The notes beneath the pieces were generated by a model. That model worked only from the letters and a program-made list of their open reading frames with translations, was not told where the DNA came from and did no database searches. A DNA stretch of 64,000 nt, taken from assembly GCA_025351355.1 (NCBI GenBank), contig JANXWC010000148.1, positions 1 to 64,000 of the forward strand, in the 5' to 3' direction. The position numbers and the translations under genes are program-made. Positions 63,471 to 64,000 of this stretch are shown here, piece by piece (positions within the stretch are counted from its first letter, which is position 1; every line of letters starts with the position of its first letter). Origin of the DNA: Hyphomicrobiaceae bacterium. Lineage in GTDB: Bacteria > Pseudomonadota > Alphaproteobacteria > Rhizobiales > Hyphomicrobiaceae.

Positions 63471-64000
63471 TTAGTTGCCGCGCAACGGAAAACTGCGGGT
63501 GACCAGTTCGTCCTGCCGGCCGGTTTCGCGCAGACGCTTGATCGCGGCATTGAGCTGCGCCTTCAAATCGGGATCGCCGCGATTGATGACGATACCGGCG
63601 CCGTCGCCGAAATAGCGCGGCTCGAAAAACGGCCCGCCCTTGAATTCACAGCAGGCCCGCGATGCCGTGCCAAGCAACCAGAATGCCAGCCCAATCCCGT
63701 CGTCAAACAACAAATCGTCGACGCCGCTGATGACTGCGTCGCGCGCCAGTTCCGGGTTGTCGTAGGCATGGATGGCCGACAGCGTGAACAGCGCCCTCAG
63801 GTAGGCTTCGTGCGCCGTTCCCCTAGCAACAGCTATCTTCATGCCGTCGAGACCGCTCGGCGAAACATCCGCGACCGTCCGCCCGATCTTGCCGGCAAAG
63901 CGTGCAGGCATCTGGTAATAGCGTTCGCTGACGTCGAATTCCGACAACAGACGCGGGGTCAGCGCGTGTGAGGCGATCACGGCATCGACTTCGCCACGCT
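63471..64000 (-). CDS. periplasmic solute-binding protein, family 3 (5' end outside the window)
   Basis: The last 175 or so residues are visible; the gene begins beyond base 64000. GEVDAVIASHALTPRLLSEFDVSERYY, GKIGRTVADVSPSGLDGMKIAVARGTAHEAYL and a C-terminal GIVINRGDPDLKAQLNAAIKRLRETGRQDELVTRSF match family 3 binding proteins of polar amino-acid ABC importers. The ligand and partner genes lie outside the window. It ends convergently with the PAS gene. Confidence 0.85.
   Translation of the reverse strand, partial: RGEVDAVIASHALTPRLLSEFDVSERYYQMPARFAGKIGRTVADVSPSGLDGMKIAVARGTAHEAYLRALFTLSAIHAYDNPELARDAVISGVDDLLFDDGIGLAFWLLGTASRACCEFKGGPFFEPRYFGDGAGIVINRGDPDLKAQLNAAIKRLRETGRQDELVTRSFPLRGN

Noticed and set aside
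1-64000. CRISPR arrays, insertion sequences, rRNA genes, prophage
   Set aside because: No regularly spaced direct repeats, transposase, integrase, phage structural gene or rRNA-like sequence was seen on either strand.

Overview
The window looks like the chromosome of an alphaproteobacterium of the order Hyphomicrobiales (Rhizobiales). The base composition is GC-rich. Two gene blocks typical of that order are present: phoH-ybeY-corC-lnt-XRE regulator-metK-trmB (36626-44003) and rimP-nusA-ylxR-infB-rbfA-truB (45233-54199). It also carries ethylmalonyl-CoA pathway genes, a VapBC pair and several palindromic intergenic repeat families. Genus cannot be fixed from this sequence alone. No rRNA, CRISPR array, insertion sequence or intact tRNA gene was seen. 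About 57 protein genes are supported; the last one runs off the right edge.

Layout. 445-2328 is a GDSL esterase autotransporter whose reading frame stops three codons before a canonical outer-membrane C-terminus. 2691-6817 holds the divergent ethylmalonyl-CoA mutase and crotonyl-CoA carboxylase/reductase genes, with a small membrane protein between them. 6980-10936 holds an exported phosphoesterase whose 5' end lies in a palindromic repeat, an exported DUF6569-like protein and a malonyl-CoA synthetase. 11135-16148 is a compact same-strand module: a small coiled-coil protein, a membrane protein with a C-terminal OmpA domain and a possible Roadblock/longin-like cytoplasmic domain, a Ras/Rab-like small GTPase, a histidine kinase and a receiver-only response regulator. 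This is the best candidate for an uncharacterised system. 16178-21370 holds gmk, yicC, a PRMT-like methyltransferase, vapBC, an exported von Willebrand-type protein and an NnrU-like membrane protein. 21559-23817 is a TPR membrane protein plus BamB of outer-membrane assembly.

23823-32641, all on the minus strand, holds a DUF4424 protein, a carboxyltransferase with its own 72-residue biotinyl protein, and a complete dipeptide-type ABC importer with a pyridoxamine-oxidase-like gene inserted. 32955-36416 has a Pro/Ala/Lys-rich exported protein with a strong terminator, ferrochelatase, an aquaporin with a non-standard selectivity filter, and an SDR protein lacking the usual catalytic lysine. The two housekeeping blocks follow. 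The second is interrupted between infB and rbfA by a YcxB-like and a Uma2-like gene, with a degenerate tRNA-like sequence at the rbfA edge. 54296 to the right end holds NIPSNAP, GDPD, SH3-like, amidohydrolase, ispG, TRIC-type channel, ubiE, acyl-CoA synthetase, PAS and truncated solute-binding protein genes.

Functionally, Ccr and Ecm point to C2 or C1 assimilation through the ethylmalonyl-CoA pathway. The translation, ribosome-assembly and envelope-maintenance blocks are housekeeping. Product names rest on recognising motifs by eye. No database search was run.
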